Shown in pieces: positions 1-14,309 of a stretch of DNA of 64,000 nt. The stretch comes from Sclerurus mexicanus. Lineage: Eukaryota > Chordata > Aves > Passeriformes > Furnariidae. The notes under the pieces are model-generated. The model made no database searches. It saw only the letters and a list, made by a program, of their open reading frames with translations, and was not told the DNA's origin. Location of the stretch: the NCBI GenBank assembly GCA_013396755.1, contig VWZF01003328.1, positions 248,001 through 312,000 of the forward strand, read 5' to 3'. The stretch's first letter is position 1. The number at the start of each line of letters is the position of its first letter. The translations under genes were made by a program, and so were the position numbers.

Positions 1-20
1 TGATTCTGTGATTCATTAGA
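1..20 (+). mobile_element. 3' tip of a CR1 LINE cut by the window edge
   Basis: The window opens with tgattctgtgattc, the characteristic short tandem tail of avian CR1 retrotransposons. The body of the element lies outside the window. The sequence immediately after it is unique. Confidence 0.55.
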
Positions 21-128
21 TCTAAAGTGCAAGCCCAAAGCATCTTTCCCAGAATGCTGATGGACTTCATGGCAGTTCACCATGGCAGTTATGATGCAAT
101 ATCATAACTGGAAGAACTTTGTATCTGG

Positions 129-240
129 AAAAAAAACCCAAACCAAACCAAACCAAAAACCATCACCAAAACAAAACAAAAAAAAAAAGCCAAAACCCCC
201 CAACCAATGAAAAAAAAAACTCAAAAACCAAACAACCCAG
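129..240. repeat. A-rich low-complexity tract with AAACC units
   Basis: An A-run followed by repeated aaacc/aaaac units and a further A-run. No attached SINE or LINE body is visible, so it may be a degenerate poly(A) or a simple-sequence expansion. Confidence 0.8.
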
Positions 241-844
241 GTCTTATGTACATCTTGTCTTGAAGGCAGGTGTGCTCTCAATATAACTATCACTCTACTC
301 AGGAAGAGTCTTTTGGAAGACCTGTTACAAAACATTTTCTTAAAACCTGTGACTGAGTAAGAAAGATGTATTTAGAGTAAACATATGAGAATCATTTAAA
401 AACAAATGCAGAAGAACTAAAGTACCATTTCTGAGATAGATTAGCTCTTATTCTGGTATACTCTTATTCTGAGGTACATGCAGTTGTTTCTCCCTTTGTC
501 ACCCTAGATGGATAAAATATGATTGTTAGAACAAAATTTACTAGAGTTGTTGACTAATGACAAAACAGTGAAATGATCAAGATTAACTGCAAGGAAAAAT
601 GAAGAAGAGACTTTAAATAAACATAGTTAAAATCAGCCTTTGGTGAATTAGCTTTGTTTTAGTTTGTGTAGATTTTTGGTTGTTAATTGAAGCCATTTAA
701 AGATTTTCCTCTGTCACCTCTGAAAAGTCAAATGAAGTGAAAAGAATCTCTTGATTGGTCTAAGACTTTTGCGACCAATTCAGAAATGCTGAAAAAAATG
801 AGATTCTGATGGGAAGAATTTTACCCAAATAATAGTTCTAAATG

Positions 845-913
845 AAAAAAAAAAAAAACAAAAAACCAAAACCAAAAACCCCAAAACAACAACAACAACA
901 AAAAACAAAGAAA
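845..913. repeat. A-rich tract with (AAC)n
   Basis: A homopolymer A-run passes into AAACC-type units and then six or so consecutive AAC triplets. It is the same compositional class as the tract at 129-240. Confidence 0.8.
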
Positions 914-2877
914 GAGGAAGTCATGGAAACACCTGTTCACACATCAGATGCAAAAGAAATGCCATAAGAAGAAATGCAAATTAAAATGAAGAACTTAGAG
1001 CTATACACAAGAATGAGTGAGGACTTAATATGGGGAGTGGTGATGTCAGTAGCCACTGAGTAGTGAATTTCCCCAAGATACTGAAACATTTAAGACATAC
1101 CTGTTTGATTATTCAAGAATCAAAAAATCAACTGATCTTAGGGCAAAAAGTCTACATGAAGTGTAGTACTGATCAGCAATAAAATGACATCTAGGAGCTT
1201 AAATGATGGACCTGTGTAATATACTTTTAGTTCAAAGCACTCTTTAAATCTGGCATGTCTGATTTGGAAATCAACAGGTTTTTGCCTTAATTGCTTCAGT
1301 AACATAGAGTAATTACAAACTATTACTTCTGAAGGAACATTAAAAATATCAGAGCAATTAAATGAAGTGTGAAATAAACAAACAGTACAGAAAAGCAGCC
1401 ATTCTTATTTATTTATTATGTAAGCTTTCAGGGAATACCTGCTATTCTTAGTTACATGCTGATTTTATTTTGCAATATATTTTGAGTTTAGGGGAAAGCA
1501 GAGATGAATTGAAAGGAAATAAATATGCAACAGAATGTTGTTGAACTAGAAATAAAGCTTTTTTAACAGGAATTTCTTGAAGAGGTACTTCTATAAATTC
1601 TGAAGCCCTCACTGGAGAAATTAATACAGAGACAAAAGTTAGTGGCAGCAGCATTATAGTCCCATCCCTTCTACACTTTTAGTTTGAGACCACTGGGATA
1701 GAGTGGATAGAAACTTAATTGATTCAATACATGAGAAACTATGTGAATCTTTAATACAGAATATTTTACAAAATGTTCCATGTCTCATATTTCATACACT
1801 TTTGACAAACTCATTATGTTTCCATTTCACATTGAAATTGGCAATGATTGATTAGATCACTCAGATGTAACACAGAAAAAAACTCCACAGAGGACAAAAG
1901 GTAATAATGCATGCACAGAGCAAAGAGTTCAGCAAGATTTAGTCAGTGAATGGTTCAATGTGGGCCTGGGAGCTGGTTTCATCCTGCAATCTGGTTTGTT
2001 TGTTCTATATTTTTGCTCTAGTTAAACAGTGGAATGGAATAAGGGCGCTTGTGAAAAGCAAAGTATGAAAAATAATGAACAAGGAGATGGATTCATTTTG
2101 AATTGCTTCCTCTTTTTTATTGTAACACAAGAAAATATTTTAGGGTATTTAATGTAGCAAACTGAAAATTTTATCAAAAGAACTCTTTCATTTACTGTGT
2201 TGACAGGTTGTGAAAATCATTGTCCAAGAGTTATTGAAGATCAGAACACATGAGGATTAAAAAATTCTAAACTGCTATATGTTTGATATATTTTGGCAAA
2301 CCTCATGTACAATGTATACCATATAATACTTCCCTCTCCTCAGTCATTCACTTGAGTTGCCTAAAAGGACCAGGAAAAGGGTGTTCAAATAGGATTCTGG
2401 TACCAGATTTTGTTGTATCTCCTGACATTTTCATGAGCTTTACTTCTGAATACAGAATTTCTTTGTTACAGGCTGGAGTTAACTTTTACTTGCAAATAAA
2501 ACTACTGCAGAATTTGTTAAAACTTGTATATCTTCTATGAGTCTTCATATACTATGTTGCCCACCATTTAAACAGCATTTGTTGCAGAAGGATATGCATA
2601 CTTAAATAGTACTTCATTTTGAACTCACTGACAAAATGTTTCCTTCCTCTGTCACAGACTGAAAATAAGGCTTCTTTAGAATATGGATTAAACAGCATTT
2701 TAATCTTCCTGTGGAAGGTAGTTGTGTGTAGAGAGGCAGTAATGCAGTAATACAAACTTCAATACAGTTCAGAATTTTAATACATTCCTAGAGGGACTTA
2801 AAATAAAGGTACCAAATAGAGAATAAAAGATTTGTGGGAGGATCCCCACGCAAAATAATCTAAAGCTGAGTAGGACC

Positions 2878-2929
2878 AAAAAAAAAAAAAAAACCAACAA
2901 AAACCTAAAACCAAAAAAAACCCCAAATT
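2878..2929. repeat. A-rich low-complexity tract
   Basis: About 15 consecutive A bases followed by mixed A/CC units. The short ORF on the minus strand here is just this tract read as Phe/Leu/Gly codons. Confidence 0.75.
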
Positions 2930-5900
2930 TTAATTTCTGAATATTTGGCAACTAGGAATTTGAAAGATTGGTCTTCTTTCCTGGGACTTTCAACAAAAAG
3001 AGTTGATTTTTTTAGAGCAGCAAAATTCATATGACCTCTTTTCCCATGTATTTGGTCCACTGTCATGTGCATTCCATTCTGTTCTGTCCCATATTTCCCT
3101 GACGTCCAGGCACATATCTCCTGCTCTCCTGCTTTCCACCATTTAAATAACACCCTCACTTAAGTAATACCCTCCAACTCTGAAGCATGATGAATGTGTC
3201 AATGCTGTCTTCAAGCTGCACATATCCTGGATAATCAGTGCTAACTTCACCCTGCTGCTTTTGTGTAGATAACACGAATTTTTCTTCTCCAGAAAGCCAC
3301 TCATTTTTTCGAGACCTACTGAAGGTTTTTCTCTAATGTCAATAAGAAAAAAAAAATCAAAATTATCAATTATGTAATATAAATGCCTTCGACAATTAAA
3401 TCTACATAGCAACAGTTTTTAGGGAACTTGAAGATCAAAGGAAACATGCCTGCTTTGTCTCTATAGGAAAGTAGGCTGGAACATGAAAGTAAGAGTTAAA
3501 GGATCATAAATTACCAGGATTGAATTAGAAGATTTTTTTGGAATCCTAATTCTCAGTAGCCTCTATTTATAATAATGCTATTTATTACAAAATTGCTTTT
3601 TAAGCGAATTTTCTCTCAGACCTCTGATTAGTGTAATAATTTTCTGCACTTTTTCTCATTATATCAGGTATTTTGTGAATGCAAATAATTTGAATTGGAT
3701 ACTACTTTCTAGGTGTTATTTGGTATAATGTCTTTAATATTCCACTCCATCTGCTGAAATTACCTTCTCTTCTTTCATTAATGCTTAAAAGCACATTCAT
3801 CACTGCCTGTGAATGAGATTGCAGGAAAGATTTAAAAGTATATATGCTTTAGAATGTAGTAATCCTTGGTCTTGACAAGAGAGTCATCACTGGAATAGTC
3901 CTAGGTACATTAAGGCCAACATTTTTATATATATAGAGGGTAAACCAAAATCAGCTGCTTGCAGTCACTAGATCAGACTCATAATAAAATAAAAATTAGC
4001 AGACACTCAAGTTTTAAATATACTTGTTTTGCCTTGTTTACTGCTGCCCCAACAGAAGCTGAATTTCCTTGGGAATTGCTGCTGACTTCTCTAGTAAATT
4101 TTGACTTCAGTGTTTACTTCAGTGCTCAAGACTAGAAAAATAATAAGAAAGATCCATCAAGACTGGAAATGCTGAACTGCAAGCAACATTAACTTGTAGG
4201 TGAGGGTTTCACCATTCAAAACTACTACCCATGTAGCAATCATTATTTTAATTGATACACAATGATGGGTGAAACAAAGATTACAAAGGAGAACTACCAC
4301 ACACCGGTGGCTAGCAATACAGAAGCAGCCCAGATTAAGTGTTGTTTTGCACCTAGTGAAAATCAAAGAATGACTTCTTAAAGGTTTTCTAGCCATCATT
4401 TTTTGCTCTTAGATCTGTCATCTTCCTTCAGCCCTATACACTATGCTGTGTTAGAATAATCTAGGGCAGAAAGAAGCTAGTTTTCCTAAATGATTTAGTT
4501 TTCTTCCTGTAGTGTTTAACAGAACTTCAAGCAATGGTCACTCACCAAAGTGTGAACAAATTCTTTTTCCACATCTGCCACTGAACTTGCAACCAAAATC
4601 TTGCAGGGATAGCCAAAGCCTTGCAAAGGATATCAGTTGGACTTGATATGAATGGCAATGAGTCCCCCTGTCTAAAAGACAGAGCTGCTCACTTATGTCC
4701 CAAAATACACTGACTCACAGCTGTGCTGTCTGAAGCAGATTCAAGACACAAAGACTAAATAGGAGGGTTTGCCTAACCATAGCTAAGGGTGACCTGGGCA
4801 GAAGCTGTTAGCAATAAAGATCAGGTGAACTTGATTGTCAGTCTCAAATGCTTCTGTGTGAAATGGTTGCTCCCATGACAGCTTAGGGAACACAACAGTT
4901 TGATGACTGTGGGGTGGCAATGCGTGGTGCCACAATTCTTCTTCCAGGCATGATAATTCTATCTCCTCCTGTGGATGATATCTGATGAAAAGGGGAGTTG
5001 CTAAATTTGAAAGGACTGACTAAAGATAGGATTCTTTTTTTTGCAATAGAAGTCCTGTTCTACCAACTACCAGTTTTAAATAACCTTATAACCATATGTA
5101 TGCTTGTACGTTCATATTCTCATGTTTTTTTTTCTGTCAAATGGGACTCTAAATTTATTACTATTTTTATCCCTGTGTGTGTCTCATTGGGAATTTTGCC
5201 CTTAGCCTATGTGCTCATTACCCTCAATCCTAGAGATCCCAATGTATAGAGACATTTTGATCTCATTTCCCCAAACTACTTCCAGTTTTGCCCTTTCTCT
5301 GAGTGTACATGTAATTCTTAATTCCATGCAAAAACCATATGTGTAATTCATGAGTTAATTTAGCTGCACTGGGGTGCTTATGCTCAGAAGAGTAGAAGGA
5401 GAAAAACCTACCACTGTCAGGAACAGCAAAGAATATTTTCTCTTATTTAAAAAGATTATGGCAGAAGTGAAGGAAGTTTATCCTTGTATCACTGCTGAAG
5501 CAGGCAGCAAAATTAATGTAGGCAAGACTTGGGCTAGCAACAATTCTAGCTGGCCAGGTGAGGACCAGGACAAATGTTCATAAAACAGATATTAGTACTG
5601 AAATGCTCTCTTCTAGATAATTTTAAAAGATAACTCTGGGCAGGAAAACCCCCTGTATTTATATTTTTGATAAATGACATAACATGGCTGTTCTTCAGAT
5701 ATTTCCTGAAAAATTTTTACTCCATTTAATACTCTATTGTGTTTTATTACATTAGTGGGTGTCTGGGGTTTTAATGTACTCTTTGTTCAGAATTGGGCAA
5801 CCCAGTTAAGTATTCATTACTTTCACTGAAAATATTTGCTATTCATCTTCTGTAGGGGTGTAAAAAGAAGTTCTTAATGCAAACTCTGAAAACCACAGAA

Positions 5901-8900
5901 ACATTGCATTCCTTACCTTCGAGAAAATAAAATTTATACTACTATTTGTAGCACCCTTCTTGAAAGATTTCAGATCTCTTAAATGAAAAGGGCTCCCCTG
6001 TTCAATGTTCTTACTGCAATGTAAGCCTTCTTCTCTCTTTCTATGTTGCAGGGCAATTTCAGAGTGTCTGGCTTAGGGATACAGTTTATGCTTCCTGAAT
6101 TTCTTCTAAATTCAGCCAATGCTGTTCTCGTTTTGTAACATGAACGCTGATAAAGCCGTCTTTTTGCCAAAAATACTCTGCCTAGGTGAAAATGATGTTT
6201 TTCCACAGTTTACAGGGACTGATCTAGAGCAGTGCAGCCTAGTGAAGCACCCCAACGCAGGACCCATACAAAGATGCACACATCATATTCTCTAATCCCC
6301 GGCATAACACTTTGCATCATTGTATCACATTCCCTGAGCCTGGATAAACCTGTCCAAACACAGATTCACAGAGTGTAAATTTGTTGTTGTATTTGTTGCA
6401 TTGTGTGCCATCCTCACCATTACAGTTTTAAAGAGCAAAGATTTGAGCTATCAATTCCTGTTCAAACTTCCTGGCAAAGACATTCTGCAGGTCCCAAAGG
6501 GCAAACCCAGAAACAGACTTTATTTTCCTTGTTACAGGTTTTTCTACTTCATCCTATGAGAGAAGACAGTATCTAGAGAGATATGGATTCAGAACTACTG
6601 CTTGGTTTTTGTTCTAAAGGATACTCAGAGAAAAAAGGAAGCAACTAATTAAATCATGAATTATATAAACAGGATAGAGAATGCTATCAGCCCATGTAGC
6701 TTCAGAACATTATTAATCAGACCAACTGTGCAAAAGAAAGACCTTCAAATCCGTCAGCTGTCCCTGGACAGTTTATAAGTGCCTTGCAGTTAACAGGCAA
6801 TCACTCATAGCATAGCCCCGATCATTATCTCAAATACTTGAGAAATTATAGTATGATTAAAACAGTGAAAAATCCCATTACTCATTTCACTGACTCCCAC
6901 TTATCTAATTCTTCCTTCTACCTCTGAACTTTAGGCCTGCATGTTAAATTTTCCTTTCTCTGGTTAATATTTATCCTGTTGGATTTTGTTCTTGGTTTGA
7001 TTTCATCATTTTTCATAGGCTAGTAACACTCTTTCTAAACTGACAAAAACTGGTATCCCTTGGAGGCAGCCATTATGCCTGATGCTAACTGAAATTTTTT
7101 GGTAGCTAGTAATTAATTCTGTTTCTCAGCAATTAAATGGATGATGCTCTATTCCCAACTGTAAAAGCATTTTAGTCTAGAAAAAAAGAACAAAATATGT
7201 GACACTAAGCAGATGAATTTATCTGGATTTGAGAAATACTTCATATAAACTCCTAATCATGCAGATATTGTTCTTCTTAAGATAGACTAATATTGTTACA
7301 TCATCTTTGTCTACCTTTGGACTGTTTGCTGAATTTTGTACTTTTTCAATGGCTTTTTTTCAATTGCATAAAAAGCAGAATTTTCCTAAGCACAGATATA
7401 GTGTTTTTTACGTAAAGTATTTGTATAGACCAGTCTCTTCCAGCCCAAAAGTAACAGTGATTTCTCCACAGGCTGCTGTCATCTTAGTCCTTCTTCAAAG
7501 CCCTCATTATATCTTCTAACAAATCTAGGATTAGAAGCCTAATACTAGAGTGAAAATGCTTATTCATAGGACATAAAATGTTGAATGTGAACAAGCTAAT
7601 AATTTGAGTTCAGACGTATACAAAAATATGCCTTTTTTTTTGTTTTAGGTGGTGGTGGGAATGGGGAGAGAAAAAGTAACTTGGTCTTATATAGCAAGCT
7701 ATATAAGAACATGAATTCTCAGTTTACTATACCCTATAAAGAAAACTGTCATTAGTACTGCATATTAATTTGACAGCAACGAGATTGTTGTCTTGGCTGG
7801 CTCCATGAAAGAGTTACACCACCACCTGTAGTGCTAGTACTTGTAGCACCAGCAACATCTTTAGGTGTATCTAATTTGTATGCATCCTGAATCCAGACTG
7901 CTGGTCTAAGAGTGTTTTGTGTACACTTGTAGCAAAAAAGCAAATCAACACAAGTAAGAAAAGCATGCCTCACAGCATATTAATTACATTTTTCTAATAC
8001 AGAGCCAAATCATCATGTCCGAGGTCTTATGGTCATTGTTTCTGCTGAGTGCTGTAATTCAGTGGGAACAACCACGGCAAGCAGTACCGGACTAAATCCT
8101 TCAGTCTATACCAGAGTCCTCACTGGCAATTTCTCTTTCAGAACAACCTAAGTCCTTTGTAACATGGAGGAAGAAACGAACAATTGAGTAATAATAGTAG
8201 TGGGCATAAAAGGGAATTGAAGAAAAAGAGGACATACCAGAAATTTATTTTGTGCTTCTAGCACAGAACTGTTTGATTACTCACAAACAGACCTGTAATA
8301 CAGAAAAATGATGAAAAGGATGCTACACTTGTAATTCTCCAGCTGCTCTGACTAGGTGAGCCATCTGGTTTGCAGCATCTGCCAGCAGGCCAGTGAAATA
8401 AAATCCCAAGTGCTGATATAAGCAATGAAATTTTCTACTTATAATACTGTAATTCTTTAATAGATATGATTTATTTAATATTGCTAAGGTTAAATGTTCT
8501 ACACAACCATCTTGTGGTTGAATGAATGGTTTTATCTCTGGAACAACCTTTACGCTAATACATAAATTTATGGATATTAATGGTTCACGCAATTAATATT
8601 CCAGTGTGATGTGCAAGGTGAACATGAATTCACCCTGATCTTCACCAGGGCTGTTTCTGTAGGCTCAACTGATGCCATTTAGATCTGAGAATAGGAAAGG
8701 AAGAAACCATGTGATAAAATACATCCAAACTTCCCAACTTAAACACTAGAATTGTCATTATTTCCAGGATGAAGTTTTAAGTTGAAGTTTCCATGTATAT
8801 ATTAACCTAATATAAAATACCCTGAAGATTCAATGTACCCGTTTTATTCAGAAAGCATGTTCATTTGGTTTTTGAATGCTATTCACAGATGATATTAATG

Positions 8901-11167
8901 TGAGCATTACCAAATTAATATTATAAAGGACTTGCTTTTTTTTTCCCCAGAGATATCAATTGCTCAAATAAAAAAATTTATTTTATGTGGGAAACCGACT
9001 CACAGAGAATCACTTATTATTCATGTAATTAGAGTAAACTGAAACACTACAATGCACTCTAGAGAAATAATTTAGACCACACCAAACTAATCTGCAGTTT
9101 TGCAAGAAGGGTTTCAGAAGAGCTTCTGACATTTTTAGACTGGATATGCATGCAATTTTAGTAAGATTTCAATGGGGTTGATGGAAAAAAAGAATGGGAC
9201 GCCAACTGCCATGTAATTTTCAAACTTTGCTGTATGCATGTTTGCTAATACCAAAGACTATGTTGTGGGGATTACTGGTTTTCCTGAAAAGAGACAAGCA
9301 ATGTTCTATTACTAAAGCTGAGGACCACATCTTCAGCACTCTAAACCAAAGTGGTCTGGAAAAGAGAATAGAATCAGGCTGGAGATACTTTCCTAAATCT
9401 CTGTTATGTATGACTGCATTTTTAAAGACCAACTATGTTTTCATTCTTCTGTTACATTTATATGATTCCTTTGTTGGCAAGCATAGTCAGCTATATAGAT
9501 GCATTAAAGACACCCTTTGAGTTTACTGTGTGCTCTGACTCCTACTTACTTTGTTCTTTGTAACCATGACCATTTTACCACTCTGAGGTAAAGTCAATCA
9601 TGAGTTCCTTTTCACTCTCTTTCTGTACCAGGGAACAACATATTGAATGTTTAGCTGGATGTTAAAACATTGATAATGCAGCTCTGATTATCAAGAGAAT
9701 GATCAAGAGAAACAGGCAAGAGTAACTGAAGAATTGTTGATGCATTTTATTCCTGGTTTTCTGTTAGCAAATCCTTTAAGTCTGAAAGTTGTTAAACTTG
9801 GAAGAATGGATTAATGTGGCTTACTAATGTGGCTAGTGAATAAAAATTATGTATGTTTATCAGGTTTTAATTGATATTCAGCCAATGTTAAAGTTGAGCT
9901 GCTGTTCTAGCAGTGATATGCTTCAGGATATAAAAACTGTCTCACTCATTAGAAAAAGTAGTGTTTCTTGTATAAACTTCTCTTTTTACTGTGCTATGGA
10001 CACTTTCTATTATATCATATTAGTTGAACTCTAGATTTTAGAGGAAATGCAGCATAGAAACTCTTTGTATGATGAGACCTCAATAATCAGTCCATCTCAT
10101 TTTACTTTCTACTTAAAATTGAATCAATGGCTTTCTATCCTGCAAGAAGGAAGTGACATCCTTAAATTGTTTTAAAGAACTGAGCTGTGAAATTTTAAAA
10201 TATTCTGAGTATTAGAAAAGCACTACAGAAGTGCTATTTACATGTATGCTGATAATATTACTGTTTTGTATTGATTTCAACATTCATTTTCTCAAATAAT
10301 CAAAGTGTGCGTCCAAGACAGAGATTTTTACTGCACGCTATCTAGGACTAAAGAATTTATGAAGTATGCCCCTTTTACATACTGAAGTACTTCCTTATTC
10401 AGGTTAACTAGACTACTAAAGAGGTTTTAAGTGCTAATGAGGGAGGGGTTAGTTCTTCATCAGGGCTTATATATTTCTATAAATAGCTAGAAGATGTTAT
10501 ATTATTTCTAGAGCAACTCTTTCAAATTTTGACCATTGATTATACTTATTTTATGAACTCCTGGAAAAATTTAAACCTTAAGGTAGTTCAGTAGCATATA
10601 GCTTATTTACTGATATTGATATTGACTGTACTGTAAATTTTCTATGCAGGACTCTGCATTTCAATGGAGAGTTCTTCATTACTGTTTTCATAATTGACCC
10701 ATTGCCACAGGGACAAAACCCCAGAGAACACTGCATGAGGCCCTGTGAAGGGATATTATTGCAACATCACCACACACTCACTTTGCAAAGTGGCATCTTG
10801 AATATCATTCTGCAGTAAATGTGGTTGATTTGGAAATTCACTCAGTTTATAACCTTGACTCTTTTCTCTGTTACTTTACCTCATCTTTAAGTGGTTGTAG
10901 TCCTTCCCTGAAACTTTTTTTATAGTGCTTCTAAACTCAGTATTCTGTTTCCTGTAACATGACAAGTCTGTGTCTCTGGGGTCAAGAGAAATGCAGCTGA
11001 AATACCTAGTTGCTATGTAAGGAGAAAAAGGCAAAGAAGTCAAGGATTTGGCCAAGATATATCATGATATTACATTTTTTTCTCATCATACCCCTGAAGG
11101 AGATTATTTTAAGAAAATTACACCTTTACTTGCAAAAAGAAAAAAAATAGATATGCCTAAATGTAAA

Positions 11168-11191
11168 NNNNNNNNNNNNNNNNNNNNNNNN
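11168..11191. other. Assembly gap (24 N)
   Basis: A run of 24 undetermined bases followed immediately by a long A homopolymer (from about 11195). The gap probably reflects the homopolymer. The sequence on both sides contains gtaaa, so the gap may be partly or wholly an unresolved overlap. Confidence 0.95.
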
Positions 11192-13202
11192 GTAAAAAAA
11201 AAAAAAAAAAAAAGTGGAAATGGCATCTGTATACTGTCTTCCAGAAGCATCTCAAAAGCATTTAAATCTCCTCTCTATTATTATCTGAGACAGCTGCCAA
11301 GATTTTCTATCCAGGCTGAATTTCACTTTGCAGTGTAATTCACACTGGTGCTCTGAACTAAAATAGGAGTCTGAATAAATTTCTGTGGCTTCCTCTCACA
11401 CAAAGATTTGACTAATGTGCAGATACATGTTGAGTCTTGTGTTCTCTTCACAGTGATTCTCATCTCCAGTAGCTGCATACAATTTTGATTACTTAGGAAT
11501 GAAATTTACTGAGATACTTAAACATTGGTTTTTTTTATGTATAGCTTAAATTTATAGTTAAAAAATAATTTAAGAAATATAATTTTGAAGAGGGTTAAAC
11601 ACTGCCTATCAGGATTAATTTTGAGAAGTCTGATTAATATTTTATGCTATTTACTGTATCTTCAAAACTAAATGCTTTCAGGATTTGCAAACCCATTATT
11701 TTGTATTTACCTCTTATAGATTATATGTGATGAGTCTAATGCTCATACAGGCGTAAATCAGGAGTTGCCCTGCAGATTTGATTGTTACAGTAATTCTACC
11801 TGTCTTCTTCATTTTTTTTTTCTCTTAGCACACAGGCAAACTTTTACTCTGGGGAAGATGTGCAGTGTGAACCTATAACAAGGTTGCAGCATGCAGAAGC
11901 AGTGCTGGGAAGAAGGGAAGGAGGCATGAAGAAAAAATTGGTTTTGTTCCTTTGAACTGCATTTATGAAATTGTATTTTGAGACAGAAGCTCTTAGATGT
12001 TGGCATTGCTTTGCCATCTACATCATTTAAAGTCTAGTGCATAGCAGTCAACTCTCAGCACACTCAAACTCCTCCTTCTAGTTTTTCTCAACTGCATTCA
12101 TGTCAAAAAATAAAGCAGTATTTAAAAAAAACCCAACAAAAAAAAAGGTCTAGGAACACAAATCTGACATTCCTGCTACGTAGAATCTGTACATTGACCT
12201 CTATGTAAATCCAAATACACTGAATAAAAAGTATGTCATATGGAGCTATTTTCAAATTTTATTTTTTGCCTCTTGAATAAGCATATCTAAGTTGCACAAA
12301 CCTAAGGAGAATGTCCCCAGAAAGATAAATATTTAATTCATATTAATTTTATTTTCTCTATGACATATTACCATGTAACCCAAAGTGATTTGTTCCCAGT
12401 CAGAAGGCAGAAATGGAATATTTGGGGATGAAAGTGGAGAATGCTTTGTGGGAGTGCAATGACACTGTATTAAAATGATATGCTTAGTTTGGACCATGGT
12501 TTAAATAGATTTGGCATGCAAATGTTTCTGGGTATATAAGGAGCAATTTTATCAAGGGCTTGAACACGTGACAATTTAAAAGATATTTATTTTTCTTAGA
12601 AGGGATGCACTGTACAGACTGCTAATTACTATGCTAATATCACCACTACATCTAGTAAAATATTACTCCTTCTCTTTTTGAATTAAAGTGGTTAAAAACT
12701 AAGCCAGCTACTTGGCATATTTTTTTCCTCTTGTAATACAAGAGCCTGTGAAAATCTTACAGCTTGTGCTACTCATAATGACAGAAAAAGTAGTTAAAGA
12801 AGTTTCCTCTGGCCTTCAAATCCATGTATCACTTCATCAGATACTGTGTAAAGAAACCATGGTGCTGATTTACACCAGACTACAATCCTACCCTATAAGT
12901 AATCGTGGGGCTTCACTGAATTCTTGCTCTGTCTTTAACTACTCAAATATCGATGAATGACTTTTTTAATGAAACAGAAGTATCCAAGAATGACTAAAAC
13001 ACAGTCCTGAAGTTCTCATAACCCAAAATTCCTCAGACTAGGAGGAACAAATGTAGGCTGTGATATGAAAAACTCAGAAATCATTTCATAGGTTCCTCAC
13101 AATAGTAGCAAATGCAGAGACGTGCCTTACAATACTTCAAGGGAAATTTTACTGTGCAGGGAAATTTTACTGTTTGACTACTGACAAATTTATATTAGGT
13201 AC
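11192..13202. other. Gene-free AT-rich unique sequence
   Basis: Contains the poly(A) beside the gap, a small A-rich tract at 12123-12147 and one octamer ATGCAAAT at 12516. Two nearly adjacent copies of gggaaattttactg lie near 13140-13170. There is no supported gene; the ORFs are short and featureless. Confidence 0.6.
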
Positions 13203-13740
13203 ATAGAGTGGTTTGGATTGGAAGAGACCTCTAAAGGTTAGATAGTCCAACCTCCCTGCAATGAACATTTCAATTAATTTGGGTTACTCAGAGCCGTGTC
13301 TGACCTGATCTTGGATGTTTCCAGGAGTGGAACACTGACAACAACTCTGGGTGACCAGTTCCAGGTTTTCACAACCATGGCTATATAAAATTTCTTCCTT
13401 GTATCTAGTCTGAATTTCACCTCTTTCAATTTTAAACCATAATCACTTGTCCTGTCACTACAGACCTTACTAAAAATGTTTCTCCTCATATTTCTTTAGG
13501 TGCTGGAAAGCTGTTCTGAGGTCTCCCTGAAGCCTCCTCTTCACTGGGTTAAACAACCCAAACTCTCTTTGTCTTCATAGAAGAGGTGCTCTGTCCCTCC
13601 ACACATTTTTTTGTGGCACTCATGCAGACTCTTTTGCCCACTCCCAACAGGTTCATGACTTTCATGTACTCAGGACTACAGAGCTGGACGGAGTGCTCCA
13701 GCTTTGATTTAGTGCATCCAGGACAGGGTTTCTAAGGACA
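13203..13740 (-). mobile_element. CR1 LINE 3' fragment
   Basis: The left edge has the CR1 3'UTR signature (gagtggtttggattggaag), and the body resembles the antisense of the CR1 ORF2 C-terminus and 3'UTR. A minus-strand ORF at 13274-13489 reads as a decayed CR1 ORF2 tail, with RTSDYGLKLKEVKFRLDTRK and later VVKTWNWSPR. It is 5'-truncated and retrotransposition-dead. The right boundary is approximate. Confidence 0.88.
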
Positions 13741-14309
13741 TTCACATGTCATGCCTTCACTGCTCTATTCCCAAATGACAACAATGGAGCCACATTTATT
13801 AGTAAATTTATTAGTAGTGCTTCAGCTGGTACAGTTCTTTCTCTGACTAACATTAAGAAGTGCCACTCACAGAGCCTCAACAAAATTTTTATCTACACAG
13901 GTGCAAAATACCTGCCCCTCAAAGGAATACATGCTAACATATTTGTATTTACACAGAAACTGTGTAAGTGTTTTTCAAGCATTGTTTAAAGTGCCTTCCA
14001 TATTCTTGAAGCACAAAAATAAAAGGATTATTTATAAAGCCCAAGAAGCAGATTTCTCAGGCACAGTAATTTTGTGTGACTTTTCCCACTCACAGAAGCT
14101 AGAAGCTTGCTTATCTACTGGCTTCACCAGGAGCCTAGGCAGACTTTCTTATCAGACTAGAAGTTTCTTCAGCTCCAGTAAAAACAATCATAATCAGTCA
14201 TGATCACAACTGTGCTTACTAAACAGGACTTTGTGGGATGTGTCTGAAAATGAAAAAAAAATAAACAGTTTGTTCAGCCTTGGGAGTGCTCTGATGGGAC
14301 AAAATCCTT
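13741..14309. other. Short unique interval between two CR1 elements
   Basis: A 100-codon plus-strand ORF (13901-14203) is present but has no recognisable domain and no initiation or splice support. Nothing else was seen. Confidence 0.5.

Larger units (their letters stand above)
21..11167. other. Gene-free AT-rich unique sequence
   Basis: No gene or recognisable transposon was found here. It holds scattered A-rich low-complexity tracts, annotated separately, and short ORFs of 60-108 codons with no recognisable domain, no codon-like composition and no splice context. The longest (9194-9520, 108 codons) also has an antisense ORF over it. Octamer motifs ATGCAAAT occur at 974 and 3679. I see nothing else. 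Confidence 0.6.
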